A stretch of DNA of 5,367 nucleotides from Methanosaeta sp. NSP1 (GTDB lineage: Archaea; Halobacteriota; Methanosarcinia; Methanotrichales; Methanotrichaceae), in NCBI GenBank assembly GCA_002256595.1, contig NOLC01000204.1, forward strand, positions 1 through 5,367, read 5' to 3'. The translations under genes were made by a program, and so were the position numbers. Below the pieces are notes generated by a model. That model ran no database searches and had not been told where the DNA came from. It was given only the letters and a program-made list of their open reading frames with translations. Shown here piece after piece: positions 5,294 through 5,367 of the stretch; the stretch's first letter is position 1; every line of letters starts with the position of its first letter.

Positions 5294-5303
5294 TTTTATA
5301 TAA
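5294..5303. promoter_or_regulatory. TATA-like element near the right edge
   Basis: TTTTATATAA fits the archaeal TATA-box consensus. If it works rightwards, transcription would begin near 5325-5330 for a gene outside the window. Read leftwards it is equally TATA-like. The surrounding DNA is so AT-rich that a chance match is quite possible. Confidence 0.25.
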
Positions 5304-5367
5304 TTTTACATGCTTAACTCCACATGGATTATAGCTACTGAATGTCCAATTTATATTTTTTTGATAA

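Larger units (their letters stand above)
4812..5367. other. Gene-free AT-rich spacer of about 556 bp
   Basis: No reading frame here has both a ribosome site and credible length or composition, and I find no tRNA, rRNA, C/D-box or CRISPR pattern. The base composition drifts from mixed to strongly AT-rich towards the right edge. The stretch holds two inverted repeats (listed separately), a possible TATA box at 5294-5303 and a T7 run at 5356-5362. It also holds a short segment (4838-4862) sharing 11- and 13-base matches with the cbiD repeat. It may be an upstream regulatory region for a gene beyond the window, a small-RNA locus, or decayed DNA. Confidence 0.5.

Noticed and set aside
5310..5367. 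Open frame from the ATG at 5310 to the window end
   Set aside because: Only 19 codons are visible in very AT-rich DNA, there is no ribosome site, and the TATA-like site is only about 10 bases upstream.
4812..5367. tRNA or C/D-box RNA in the spacer
   Set aside because: No cloverleaf, TTCGA-type loop or paired RUGAUGA/CUGA boxes could be found.

Overview
The window looks like a piece of a methanogenic euryarchaeal chromosome. The grounds are an anaerobic-type (cbi) cobalamin operon, two small families that are essentially archaeal (UPF0147, and UPF0148 / Sjogren-scleroderma autoantigen 1-like), a lipobox protein, purine-rich Shine-Dalgarno sequences and TATA-like rather than -35/-10 signals. 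The GC-rich coding part and AT-rich spacer would fit Methanosarcinia, perhaps a Methanothrix-like organism, but that placement is a guess from style and not a measured match.

Left part (1-3008, + strand): four consecutive corrin-ring genes. They are the 3' part of cbiH (C17 methylation and ring contraction), cbiC (methyl migration giving cobyrinate), cbiD (C1 methylation) and cbiE (C5 methylation). cbiH and cbiC are about 16 bp apart, cbiC and cbiD overlap by 20 bp, and cbiE follows a 94-bp spacer. This is most simply one operon continuing from upstream. cbiT, cbiF, cbiL, cbiG, cbiJ and cbiA are not in the window. Two oddities stand out: the CbiC catalytic histidine position appears to be isoleucine, and CbiD carries an N-terminal extension of about 70 residues built partly on an in-frame 18-bp tandem repeat.

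Middle part (3005-4437, - strand): three genes running towards the cbi operon. In transcription order they are a UPF0148 zinc-ribbon/helical protein with a 27-bp (nine-residue) repeat in its linker, a small predicted lipoprotein, and a short protein with an Ada-type zinc-binding module whose start overlaps the lipoprotein gene. The last gene's stop codon overlaps the cbiE stop codon tail to tail.

Right part (4438-5367): a 113-bp divergent promoter region, the UPF0147 gene on the + strand (4551-4811), then about 556 bp of AT-rich DNA with no convincing gene. That spacer holds two notable inverted repeats (arms 5006-5013/5049-5056 and 5135-5144/5220-5229) and a good TATA-like site near the right edge.

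The most interesting pattern is that two unrelated neighbouring genes carry short in-frame tandem repeats that encode similar Ser/Asp/Gln/His-Pro peptides and are both rich in GATC. Short matches to the cbiD repeat also occur in the noncoding spacer.
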